This document shows, piece after piece, positions 7,776-15,619 of a DNA stretch of 57,593 bases. Both the position numbers and the translations under genes were made by a program. Position 1 is the stretch's first letter. Each line of letters opens with the position of its first letter. The notes beneath the pieces are model-generated. The model saw only the letters and a program-made list of their open reading frames with translations, was not told the DNA's origin and ran no database searches. This DNA comes from Myxococcota bacterium. GTDB lineage: Bacteria > Myxococcota_A > Polyangia > JAAYKL01. The stretch is from positions 1-57,593 of the forward strand of contig JANQET010000163.1 in the NCBI GenBank assembly GCA_028278265.1. The letters are read 5' to 3'.

Positions 7776-8318
7776 CTAAATCAAAAAGAAGACATGGGGT
7801 AACAACCCTTCCTCCGGCAGGAGGGTTTTGTGTCTTCTCGATTTGAGCAGTCGGCTCACCGCGCTGCGGGGATCGTTGAGATCACCGAAGGTCAGCGAAT
7901 CGGTGGGACAGATGTCGACACAGGCGGGCTGCTTGCCCGCGGTCAGTCGATGCACGCAAAAGGTGCACTTGTCGACGAACCCTCGGGGGTGCACATACCG
8001 CGCGCCATAGGGACATGCGGCGATACAGGCCTTGCATCCCGTGCACTTGGCAGGATCCACGAGAACGATTCCGTCCTCCTGACGGTAGCTCGCCCCGGTG
8101 GGGCAGGCGCTGACGCAGGGGCTGCGGTCGCAGTGATTGCACCGTTCTGAGCGGATCTCTTGAAACAGATTGGGAAACGCCCCGGTGGTCTCGGTGACGA
8201 TCCAGTCCCGATAGCCCTGTTCGGGCAACCCGTTCTCCGACTTGCAGGCCAACACGCAGGCATTGCAGCCCACGCAGGTCTTCGTGTCGACGGTCATCAC
8301 GTATCTCGGCCGGCTCAT
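7776..8318 (-). CDS. Four-cluster ferredoxin subunit (PsrB/PhsB/DmsB type)
   Basis: A 180-residue iron-sulfur protein with four groups of cysteines (CVGCNACVLAC, CNHCDRSPCVSAC, CTGCKACIAAC and CTFC...CVDIC), enough for four 4Fe-4S clusters. This is the electron-transfer subunit of complex-iron-sulfur molybdoenzymes, between the catalytic subunit and the NrfD-like anchor. The ATG overlaps the stop of the catalytic gene as ATGA, so the longer frame beginning at 8492 is rejected. It lacks its own export signal, as expected for a subunit carried across the membrane with its Tat-signal partner. Confidence 0.93.
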   Translation of the reverse strand: MSRPRYVMTVDTKTCVGCNACVLACKSENGLPEQGYRDWIVTETTGAFPNLFQEIRSERCNHCDRSPCVSACPTGASYRQEDGIVLVDPAKCTGCKACIAACPYGARYVHPRGFVDKCTFCVHRLTAGKQPACVDICPTDSLTFGDLNDPRSAVSRLLKSRRHKTLLPEEGLLPHVFFLI

Positions 8319-10555
8319 GACAGTTGCTCCGGTAGGGGTTCGAGTCGGACGAAATTGACGTTCATCCCGGTGCCTCCCATAATCGGATCGACCTTGTAGC
8401 GGGTGATCAACTCGCTGTCCGATGCGCCTCGTCCCCGGGCGTAGCGCAAGCCCTTGGCGGTGTGTCCCCAGCCGTGCACCATGTAGACGCAATCCCCGCG
8501 AATTCGCTCGGTGACCCTCGCCCGCACCGGGTTGGACTTCACCCCGTCCTGATTGACCAACACCACCTTGTCGCCGGTCTTAAGCGGTCGCTCTTCGAAG
8601 CCCGGTAACCCGCGGGCCACCCGGCTGTTGATCCACACTTCGTTTTCATCGAACACCTGGGACAAGAAGCGGTTGTTCGAGGTCCGCCCGAAAGTGTGCA
8701 TCGGCGCCCGTCCGAAGAGCAGCCTGAACATTCCCGGCGGTCCCTCCTCCGGCGGTGAGTATTCGGGGATCGGGTGAAAGCCGAGATTTTTCAGCGCCTC
8801 GCTGTGCAGCTCGATCTTGCCGCTCGGGGTGTCGAAGCTGAGCGCGAGCCCCTCCTCCTGGCAAACCGGTACCTGCTTGCCCCGGAGCACACCCTTTTTT
8901 TGGAGCTCGGCGCAGGAGTACCCGGCCTGTTTGACCCGGTGCTTGGCGTACTCGAAGCTGTCTTTCCAGGGGAAGTAGTCCTCCAGCCCGATTCGGTGGG
9001 CGATTTCCCGGGCGATCCACCACCCGGGCTTGGCGTCGTACATCGGCTCGATTACCGGTTGGCGCACGGCCACATAGGGTTCTTTGTACGACGGGGCGTG
9101 CACGTCGTCACACCGTTCCAGGTAGGTGCACTCGGGCAGCACCACGTCGGCCCAGCCGCAGATCTCGCTGGGCAGCACATCCACAGCGACCATGAATTCG
9201 AGCCCTTCGATCGCCTTTTGGGTTTGCCGGGGATCGGGCAGCGCCTGGATCAGGTTGGAGCCGTAGACGATCCAACCCTTCAGGTTGTAGGGAAAATCTC
9301 CCTTCATCGTGGCGTCGCAGAGGCCCGAGGCCAGTGTCTCACCGGCCAGGGGATAGAGGGTCTGCTTGGGTTTGTCGGCAATGGTTTTGGGTTTGTGGTG
9401 GTACGAGGTGTAGGGAAACGCCGGCAGATCCATGCCCGAGGGCAACAGAAACCCGCCCCGGCGGCCCCAGCTGCCCAATAGGGCGGCGAGAATCGCCACC
9501 GCCCGCTGCCGTTGAGTATCATCCCCGTACCAGGTGGTGCGCCGGCCGGGGTGAATGATCGAAGCGGGCTTGGCCCCGGCGATGAACCGGGCGGTCTCGG
9601 CGATCAGCTCAGGTCTGATCCCGGTGTGGGGATAGGCCCAGTCGGGGGTCTTGTCCGCCACATGCGCCTTGAGCTGATCGAAGCCGATGGCGTGCTGTTG
9701 CAGATAGTCCGCATCGTACAATTTTTCGCTGATGATCACGTGCATCCAGGCCAATAACAGGGCCAGATCGGTGCCCGGCTTGATCGGCAGCCAGTACTTT
9801 GCTTTGCCGGCGGCGGTGGAGAATCGGGGATCCACCACCACCAGCTGGGCCCCGCGGGAGATCGCCCGGGCCATGTCCTGGACCTGGGTGTTGTGCATGT
9901 TCTCCCCCAGATGGCCGCCGATCAAGGTCAGACAGCGGGTGTTCTCGATGTCCAGCGGCTCGGGGGAGCCCAGCCCCTGTCCAAAGGTCAGCTCGAACCC
10001 CACCTCGCGGGGACCGCGGCACTGGGCGTAGGAGGGGGCGGCGATATTGGCCGAGCCGTAGGCCTTGAGCAGGTGCTTGAACCAGGAGCCGCCATACCCA
10101 TGGGAGAAGAGCGCCAGGGCCTCCGGCCCGTGCCGTTCGCGGAGCCTGAGCATGCCCTCGGCCACCCGGTCCAACGCCGCATCCCAGGAGACTTCGGTGA
10201 ACTGCTCGGCGCCCCGTTTTCCCGTGCGAACCAGCGGTTTTTTCAGTCGGTCGGGATCGTAGAGCAAGCCGATACCGCCGGTCCCCCGCGGGCACAGTCG
10301 GCCGCGGGAGAGGGGATGCTCCGGATTGCCGGTGATTTTGGTCACCCGTCCGTCGCGCACATGGGCGAGCACCCCGCATTTCCAAAAGCAGAGCTCACAA
10401 AAGGTGGGGATCACCTGATCACCATCGGTTTGCGGATCGGGCATGGCCGAGCTGTCCAGTCCCCACCATTGGCTGAGCAGACCCGAACCCACTGCCGCAG
10501 CGCCCGCGCCGGCCGTGCCGATTTTGATAAAACTTCGTCGGGAAATGTCACTCAT
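8315..10555 (-). CDS. Periplasmic molybdopterin oxidoreductase, PsrA/PhsA-like catalytic subunit
   Basis: A 746-residue catalytic subunit. It starts with a twin-arginine signal (SRRSFIKIG) and has the 4Fe-4S motif CELCFWKC followed by CPRG. The Mo ligand is probably the Cys in SYAQCRGPR. Length and domain order fit polysulfide/thiosulfate reductases. The start at 10555 has AGGAGG seven bases upstream; a longer in-frame start at 10639 would lie within the promoter. It is the first of five genes (catalytic, ferredoxin, two YeeE genes, NrfD). The sulfur transporter genes make a sulfur compound (thiosulfate, tetrathionate or polysulfide) the likely substrate. A sigma-70-like promoter with an ArsR-type operator precedes it. 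Confidence 0.9.
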   Translation of the reverse strand: MSDISRRSFIKIGTAGAGAAAVGSGLLSQWWGLDSSAMPDPQTDGDQVIPTFCELCFWKCGVLAHVRDGRVTKITGNPEHPLSRGRLCPRGTGGIGLLYDPDRLKKPLVRTGKRGAEQFTEVSWDAALDRVAEGMLRLRERHGPEALALFSHGYGGSWFKHLLKAYGSANIAAPSYAQCRGPREVGFELTFGQGLGSPEPLDIENTRCLTLIGGHLGENMHNTQVQDMARAISRGAQLVVVDPRFSTAAGKAKYWLPIKPGTDLALLLAWMHVIISEKLYDADYLQQHAIGFDQLKAHVADKTPDWAYPHTGIRPELIAETARFIAGAKPASIIHPGRRTTWYGDDTQRQRAVAILAALLGSWGRRGGFLLPSGMDLPAFPYTSYHHKPKTIADKPKQTLYPLAGETLASGLCDATMKGDFPYNLKGWIVYGSNLIQALPDPRQTQKAIEGLEFMVAVDVLPSEICGWADVVLPECTYLERCDDVHAPSYKEPYVAVRQPVIEPMYDAKPGWWIAREIAHRIGLEDYFPWKDSFEYAKHRVKQAGYSCAELQKKGVLRGKQVPVCQEEGLALSFDTPSGKIELHSEALKNLGFHPIPEYSPPEEGPPGMFRLLFGRAPMHTFGRTSNNRFLSQVFDENEVWINSRVARGLPGFEERPLKTGDKVVLVNQDGVKSNPVRARVTERIRGDCVYMVHGWGHTAKGLRYARGRGASDSELITRYKVDPIMGGTGMNVNFVRLEPLPEQLS

Positions 10556-10605
10556 CGAGTCGCCTCCTCGTGACAGCGCAATGGTCGTGGGAGTATGTCG
10601 AAGTT

Positions 10606-10629
10606 CGCATATTAAGATATTAATATATT
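10606..10629 (-). promoter_or_regulatory. Putative ArsR operator (sulfur operon copy)
   Basis: Read on the minus strand this 24-base site matches the arsR promoter site at 20 of 24 positions, including an unbroken TAATATGCG. It covers the -10 and the start region of the sulfur operon promoter, so a bound repressor would block transcription. Confidence 0.6.
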
Positions 10630-10644
10630 GCAATAACAAGTCAA
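10617..10644 (-). promoter_or_regulatory. Sulfur operon core promoter
   Basis: TTGACT (-35, 10644-10639) and TAATAT (-10, 10622-10617) are 16 bases apart, about 60 bases before the catalytic subunit ATG. The elements are good sigma-70 matches in an otherwise GC-rich region. Confidence 0.6.
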
Positions 10645-10709
10645 TCTTTTTTTTGCGCTGCTCCGGCGGTAGTGCTTGGTGCTTGACCCGGGTGCCGATT
10701 CACCCAATC

Positions 10710-12020
10710 ATGACCGCTATGAATAAATCGGCACCCCTGTGGCATCGTTTGGGACCGGGAATTCTACTCGCCGCGACGAGCATCGGCGCTTCCCACCTGG
10801 TGCACAGCCCGCGGGCCGGCGCCTTGTTCGGCTTTGAGCTGCTCTGGTTAATCGTGGCCGCCCACCTGTTCAAATACCCGGCCTTTGAGTGCGGACCGCG
10901 CTACGCCGCGGCCACGGGGCAGCACCTGCTCGAGGGGTATGCCAAAGTGCCCGGACCTCGCCATTGGCCCCTTTACCTCTTTGCCGGTACGACCGTGCTG
11001 CAGGGCATCGGCGTGCTCGCCGCGGTGGTCAACATCTCCGGATGTGTTTTTGCCAGCTGGATCGGCGATCCCGGTGCCCCGCTGCTCGCTTCGTTCAGTG
11101 TCACCCAATGCGCTTCGGTGGCCCTCATCGGCCTGGTGATGTTGCTGTTGTTCAGTGGTGGTTTTTCCCTGCTGGATCATCTCAATAAGATGATGATCGC
11201 TACCTTAACCCTAGCCACCGTGCTCGCCTTTGTCCCGGTCATTCCCGAACCGGCGTCGTTCGTTCACCTGGTCGTGCCGGCAATTCCCGCCGGGTCGGTC
11301 GTGTTGATTGCCGCGATCCTGGGCTGGATGCCCACGGGTATCGATGTTTCGATTTGGCACTCGTTTTGGACGTTGGAAAAAAACCGCCAGCTCGCCGCCT
11401 ATGGAACCGGCGCTACCAAGCCGTCGAGCCTGACGGAGCGCCTGCGCGTGGCCCTGTTCGACATGCGCGTGGGCTACGGCCTGTCGGCGATCACCGGTCT
11501 GATGTTCGTCGTGCTCGGTGCGGTGCATCTCTCCGGGCGCGGCGCCGAGTTGAGCGGAGTGCAGTTCGCCCAGGCGATCTCATCGGCGTACTCGACCATC
11601 TTGGGCCGCTGGATGGTGCACGTGTTCATGCTGACTGCCTTCTTCGCGATGTTCTCCACCTCCTACGTCGTCATCGACGGGTTCTCCCGCAGCTTTGCCG
11701 AGGCGTTGGCCCTGCTGTCGCCCAAACGGTTCGGCGATTCCCGTCGCCATGCGGTGTACCGAAGCTTTGTCATCTTTTCCGGCCTGCTCGCCGCCGTGAC
11801 CATCCTCACGATGGGCAATCCGGTGACCCTGGTGGTGGTCGCGTCGATTGTCAGCCTCGCTGTCGCTCCGATTCTGTACGCGCTCAATCTCTACTGCGTT
11901 AATCGTCACATCGCCGAGCCCGCCCTGCAGCCCTCCCGCATCATTGTGATCCTCGGCTGGGTGGGGACGGCCTTCATGGTCCTCGCCCTGGCCGTCACTG
12001 TTTACGTCAAACTGCGCTGA
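10710..12020 (+). CDS. Nramp-related membrane transporter with non-canonical motifs
   Basis: A 436-residue membrane protein with about 11 helices and the Nramp fold signature at the N-terminus (LGPGILLAAT...). The canonical metal-binding motif DPGN of helix 1 is replaced by GASH (SIGASHLVHSPRAGA), and the helix 6 MPH motif reads WMPTGID. Members with GASH/GVSH motifs form a distinct Nramp branch whose substrate is not established. Either ATG (10710 or 10719) could start it; the upstream extension in the same frame overlaps the sulfur operon and is rejected. It is transcribed divergently from that operon. Molybdate, iron or another ion are possible cargoes, but nothing in the sequence decides this. 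Confidence 0.82.
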   Translation: MTAMNKSAPLWHRLGPGILLAATSIGASHLVHSPRAGALFGFELLWLIVAAHLFKYPAFECGPRYAAATGQHLLEGYAKVPGPRHWPLYLFAGTTVLQGIGVLAAVVNISGCVFASWIGDPGAPLLASFSVTQCASVALIGLVMLLLFSGGFSLLDHLNKMMIATLTLATVLAFVPVIPEPASFVHLVVPAIPAGSVVLIAAILGWMPTGIDVSIWHSFWTLEKNRQLAAYGTGATKPSSLTERLRVALFDMRVGYGLSAITGLMFVVLGAVHLSGRGAELSGVQFAQAISSAYSTILGRWMVHVFMLTAFFAMFSTSYVVIDGFSRSFAEALALLSPKRFGDSRRHAVYRSFVIFSGLLAAVTILTMGNPVTLVVVASIVSLAVAPILYALNLYCVNRHIAEPALQPSRIIVILGWVGTAFMVLALAVTVYVKLR

Positions 12021-12048
12021 GCGAGTGCGGCCGTTTGGGGCGTACACC

Positions 12049-12080
12049 TGTCCGCCCGACCGGACACCTGTCACGGACAG
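12049..12080 (+). promoter_or_regulatory. Putative enhancer sites for the NtrC-like activator
   Basis: Two adjacent inverted repeats, TGTCCG-N6-CGGACA (12049-12066) and CTGTC-ACG-GACAG (12068-12080), share the half-site TGTC/GACA. They lie about 110-135 bases upstream of a sigma-54 promoter, the usual distance for upstream activator sites. Confidence 0.6.
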
Positions 12081-12172
12081 CGGCATGTCCACCTCCACCG
12101 GCTTCGGCGTACCGATGACCCAACGCCTCGCCATTGCTGACGATCGTCCTCAGCACGACTCGCATATGATTT

Positions 12173-12188
12173 TGGCATGGGGGTTGCT
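12173..12188 (+). promoter_or_regulatory. Sigma-54 promoter of the efflux operon
   Basis: The sequence TGGCATGGGGGTTGCT has the invariant GG (12174-12175) and GC (12186-12187) twelve bases apart, as required for sigma-54 holoenzyme. It lies about 50 bases before the adaptor gene, and the operon itself encodes a sigma-54 activator. Confidence 0.8.
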
Positions 12189-12234
12189 GAAGTTGGGGCT
12201 GTGCGAGACTGAGCACAGAGGAGCAGTTGCCGAG

Positions 12235-13509
12235 ATGATCAGCGAACAGATGAAAATGGATCGACCGGTTTCCCGTCGGCGCACTGTCACGCCTAAGCGA
12301 CTCGGCCTGCTGCTCGGGCTGGCCGGCTGCGGGGTGGGGGTGGTTCTGCTCTTCCCCTCGATTGACCGATGGTTTCAGTCAGAGGTTTCCGTCGACGCCG
12401 ATCGGGTGCGCCTGGCCAAGGTCACCCGAGGCGCACTGATCCGGGAAATAGCGGTCCAGGGGCGCGTCGTCGCCGCGTTTCACCCCACCGTGTTCAGTCC
12501 TTCTGCGGGCATTGTCGCTGTTGATGTGCGCGCCGGTGCCGTGGTCGAAAAGGGAGCGGTGCTCTGCCGCGTTACCAGTCCCAAGATAAACAACCGGTTG
12601 GACCAGGAACTGTCCCGGCTACACTCTCTCGAGGCGGAGCTGAGCCGTCAGCGCATCCAGGCCAAGCAGGTCCCCCTACGCAACCAACAGCGCATCGATC
12701 TGCTGGGCGTGGAGCTGCAAGCCGCCAAACGGGCGCAGGAGCGCGCGGAGAAATCCAGGGCGCTGGGCATCCTGACCGAAGTGGAATACGAGAAGACGCA
12801 AGACCAAGCGGAGATCCTCTCCCGCAAGCTCGAGTTCGCCAAGCGCAACAGCGTGCTGGAGCGGGAGTCGCTGGCCTTTGAGATCGAGGAGCGCAAATCC
12901 CAGCTCGAGCGACAGCGGCTCGCCGTAGCTGATTGGCAGCGGCAGGTGGACGGACTGACCATCCGCTCGCCGGTGACCGGCCTGGTTTCACGGCTCCACG
13001 TGGAGGATCGGGAGGCGGTGGGGGAGAACGCCCGATTGGTCACCGTGGTGGATCTCTCCGCTTTTGAAATCGAGATCGCGGTGGCCGAGGACTATGCCGA
13101 TGAGATCGCGCCGGGGACCGGGGCGGTGTTGACGATCAACCAACAACAGTTCGCCGGACAGGTGCGCAGCATCTCTCCGGAGGTGCAGGGCAGCCAGGTC
13201 AAGGGCGTCGTCGCCTTCACCGATCGCACTCCGGACGGGTTGAAACAGCACCAGCGGGTCACCACGCGGCTGATGCTCGATCGGCGCGCCGACGTGCTCA
13301 AGGTGCGTCGGGGACCGTTTCTCGAGAGCGGCGGCGGGCGCCGGGCCTATGTCGTCAAAGATGGGCTGGCCAGTGCCCGCCCGATCGAAGTGGGGCTGCG
13401 CAGCGTGACCGAGGTTGAAATCCTCTCGGGGTTGCAACCCGGTGAGACCATCATCGTTTCAGATACCGCCCGCTTCAACGGCGCCCAGAAGGTCCTGTTG
13501 CGACGATAA
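12235..13509 (+). CDS. HlyD/MacA-family periplasmic adaptor
   Basis: A 424-residue membrane-fusion protein. It has one N-terminal transmembrane anchor (residues about 22-42), a beta-barrel/lipoyl region, a long alpha-helical coiled-coil hairpin (residues about 115-230, rich in Arg, Glu and Gln) and a C-terminal beta domain. It would bridge the inner-membrane MacB-like permeases and the TolC-like channel encoded downstream. The ATG at 12235 follows an AGAGGAG site; a second ATG 15 bases later is possible, and the frame upstream to 12025 overlaps the promoter and is rejected. It is the first gene of an eight-kilobase operon under a sigma-54 promoter. Confidence 0.9.
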   Translation: MISEQMKMDRPVSRRRTVTPKRLGLLLGLAGCGVGVVLLFPSIDRWFQSEVSVDADRVRLAKVTRGALIREIAVQGRVVAAFHPTVFSPSAGIVAVDVRAGAVVEKGAVLCRVTSPKINNRLDQELSRLHSLEAELSRQRIQAKQVPLRNQQRIDLLGVELQAAKRAQERAEKSRALGILTEVEYEKTQDQAEILSRKLEFAKRNSVLERESLAFEIEERKSQLERQRLAVADWQRQVDGLTIRSPVTGLVSRLHVEDREAVGENARLVTVVDLSAFEIEIAVAEDYADEIAPGTGAVLTINQQQFAGQVRSISPEVQGSQVKGVVAFTDRTPDGLKQHQRVTTRLMLDRRADVLKVRRGPFLESGGGRRAYVVKDGLASARPIEVGLRSVTEVEILSGLQPGETIIVSDTARFNGAQKVLLRR

Positions 13510-13538
13510 CCAGGGGCGAACGGCAAAGGAGATTTGGC

Positions 13539-14267
13539 ATGATTAAATTGAAAAACGTTCAGAAAATCTACCGCACCGAGCATGTGGAGACCCACGCCTT
13601 GGGCGGCTTGAGCCTTTCGATCGCGGCCGGAGAGTTCGTCTCGGTGATGGGACCCTCCGGTTCGGGCAAGACCACCTTGTTGAACATCACCGGGCTGTTG
13701 GACACCTTTGACCGGGGCTCTTATCTGCTGGACGGCAGGGATGTCAGCGGGCTCAGTGATCGGCAGATGTCGAAACTGCGCAACGCGATGATCGGGTTCA
13801 TCTTTCAGAGCTTCAACCTCATCCCGGACATCAATGTGTTCGACAACATCGACGTGCCCCTGCGCTACCGGGGATGGAAGGCAAAGCGGCGGCGGGAGGC
13901 GATCGAAGAGGCCCTCGGGCTGGTCGGGCTGACCTCGCGCATCAAGCACCTGCCCTCCCAGCTCTCCGGCGGGCAACAGCAGCGGGTCGCCGTGGCCCGG
14001 GCACTGGCGGGGAACCCCGCCCTGATCCTGGCCGACGAGCCGACGGGAAATCTCGATTCGGCGATGGCGATGGAGATCATGGATCTGCTCGAGCGGATCA
14101 ATCAGCTGGGCACCACCCTGGTGATGGTGACCCACGACCCCGAGTTGGCCAACCGGGCCCAGCGGCAGCTGCACCTGCTCGACGGACAGCTGATCGATAT
14201 GGACTTCAGCGATGGCCACAAGCCGCTGTTCGTTGAAGAGGAGGCCATCTCGGCTGCGGCCGAGTGA
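13539..14267 (+). CDS. MacB/LolD-type ABC transporter ATPase
   Basis: A 242-residue ABC ATPase with Walker A (GPSGSGKTT), Q-loop (FQSFNLIP), signature (LSGGQQQR), Walker B with catalytic Glu ([12 protein letters not shown]) and H-loop (VTHD). Sequence and length match the MacB/LolD group, which powers tripartite mechanotransmission pumps rather than substrate import. A ribosome site (AAAGGAG) precedes the ATG. The gene follows the adaptor by 29 bases and is followed by two separate permease genes, so ATPase and permease are not fused as they are in E. coli MacB. Confidence 0.95.
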   Translation: MIKLKNVQKIYRTEHVETHALGGLSLSIAAGEFVSVMGPSGSGKTTLLNITGLLDTFDRGSYLLDGRDVSGLSDRQMSKLRNAMIGFIFQSFNLIPDINVFDNIDVPLRYRGWKAKRRREAIEEALGLVGLTSRIKHLPSQLSGGQQQRVAVARALAGNPALILADEPTGNLDSAMAMEIMDLLERINQLGTTLVMVTHDPELANRAQRQLHLLDGQLIDMDFSDGHKPLFVEEEAISAAAE

Positions 14268-14281
14268 GCAGAGGAGCGATC

Positions 14282-15595
14282 ATGCTGAGCTACCAATTGA
14301 AGAATGCGCTGAACAGCATCCGCAACAACCCGATCCTGTCGGGGCTGCTGATCTGCGCCATCGGCTTGGGCGTGGCCATGTCCACCGCTTCGCTCACGGT
14401 GTACTACATCTATTCCGGCGATCCGATACCCCACAAGAGCGATCGGTTGTTCTACGTGCAGTTGGACAACTGGGAGCTCTCGAGCTCGTCCAATCCACAA
14501 GACGAAACCGCGCCGCCCACTCAGATCACTTACCGGGATCTGCTCGGGATTATGGAGAGCGACATCCCGACCCATCAGAGCGGCATGGTCGCGACCTATC
14601 CCACCGTTCATCCCAGCGGCGTGGACCAGCGGCCCTTTCGCGCCAAGACCCGCATGTGCTACGCCGACTTTTTCCCCATGTTCGAGGTGCCCTTTCGCTA
14701 CGGCAGTGGTTGGGACCGGCGGGCCGATCAGAATGCGGAACCGGTAATCGTGCTCGACGCCAAGACCAATGACAAGCTGTTCGGCGGGGCCAACAGTGTC
14801 GGACGGACCCTGCGCATCGAAGATCGGGAGTTCAGCATCGTCGGCGTGCTCGATCCGTGGCGGCCCAAGCCGAGATTCTACGACACCTTCGGCCGGAACG
14901 CGACGCGGGAGCCCGAAGGAATCTTCATGCCGTTCGCTTTTGTCGAGCGTTTAGAGTTGGACAACATGGGCAGCACCATCTGTTTCGGTGACTTTGACGA
15001 CGAGTTCGCCGCGTTTCTCCAATCCGAGTGCTCGTGGATTCAGATGTGGGTACAGCTCGACGACGACCGACAACGGGAGGCCTACCATGGATTTCTCAAC
15101 GCCTATGCCCAGCAGCAAAAAAAGCTGGGGCGGTTTCCCCGTCCGCTCAACAACCGCCTGGTGCCGGTGATGTCCTGGCTGCGGGACCAGGAGGTGGTGC
15201 CGGACGAGGCCAAGGGGGTGTTGTTGATCTCCCTGCTCTTCCTGGTGGTCTGCTCGGTCAACCTTATCGGCATTCTACTCGGCAAGTTCCTGGCCCGGGC
15301 GCCCCAGGTGGGCGTGCGACGCGCCTTGGGTGCGAGCCGGTTTTCGATCTTCACGCAGCATCTCCTCGAATGCGAGCTGCTGGGGGTCTGCGGCGGATTG
15401 CTCGGACTCGGTCTGTCGATCGCCGTGCTGCAGTTTGTCAATCAATCGTTGGATCGGGGGGGGCTGTTCGCCCTCGACGGGATGATGATCGGGGCGGGCG
15501 TGGTGCTCTCCCTGGTCGCCGGAGCAGTGGCCGGGATTTACCCGGCCTGGCGCATCTGTCGCGTCGCCCCGGCGACCTACCTCAAACTGCAGTAG
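14282..15595 (+). CDS. MacB-like ABC permease (first)
   Basis: A 437-residue permease with the FtsX/MacB layout: one N-terminal helix (residues about 18-40), a periplasmic domain of about 250 residues and three C-terminal helices. The coupling-helix motif VRRALGASR contacts the ATPase. The ATG at 14282 has an AGAGGAG site; a GTG at 14264, overlapping the ATPase stop, is a weaker option. With the next gene it probably forms a heterodimeric permease, since each encodes a complete half. Confidence 0.92.
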   Translation: MLSYQLKNALNSIRNNPILSGLLICAIGLGVAMSTASLTVYYIYSGDPIPHKSDRLFYVQLDNWELSSSSNPQDETAPPTQITYRDLLGIMESDIPTHQSGMVATYPTVHPSGVDQRPFRAKTRMCYADFFPMFEVPFRYGSGWDRRADQNAEPVIVLDAKTNDKLFGGANSVGRTLRIEDREFSIVGVLDPWRPKPRFYDTFGRNATREPEGIFMPFAFVERLELDNMGSTICFGDFDDEFAAFLQSECSWIQMWVQLDDDRQREAYHGFLNAYAQQQKKLGRFPRPLNNRLVPVMSWLRDQEVVPDEAKGVLLISLLFLVVCSVNLIGILLGKFLARAPQVGVRRALGASRFSIFTQHLLECELLGVCGGLLGLGLSIAVLQFVNQSLDRGGLFALDGMMIGAGVVLSLVAGAVAGIYPAWRICRVAPATYLKLQ

Positions 15596-15619
15596 CGCCA
15601 TCCCGAAAGGAGAAATGAA

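Noticed and set aside
10443-10709. 89-codon N-terminal extension of the Nramp-like gene
   Set aside because: It crosses the sulfur operon promoter and the signal-peptide region of the divergent catalytic subunit; ATGs at 10710 and 10719 fit the family start.
12025-12234. 70-codon N-terminal extension of the adaptor gene
   Set aside because: It overlaps the sigma-54 promoter and enhancer repeats and would precede the membrane anchor with a hydrophilic stretch.
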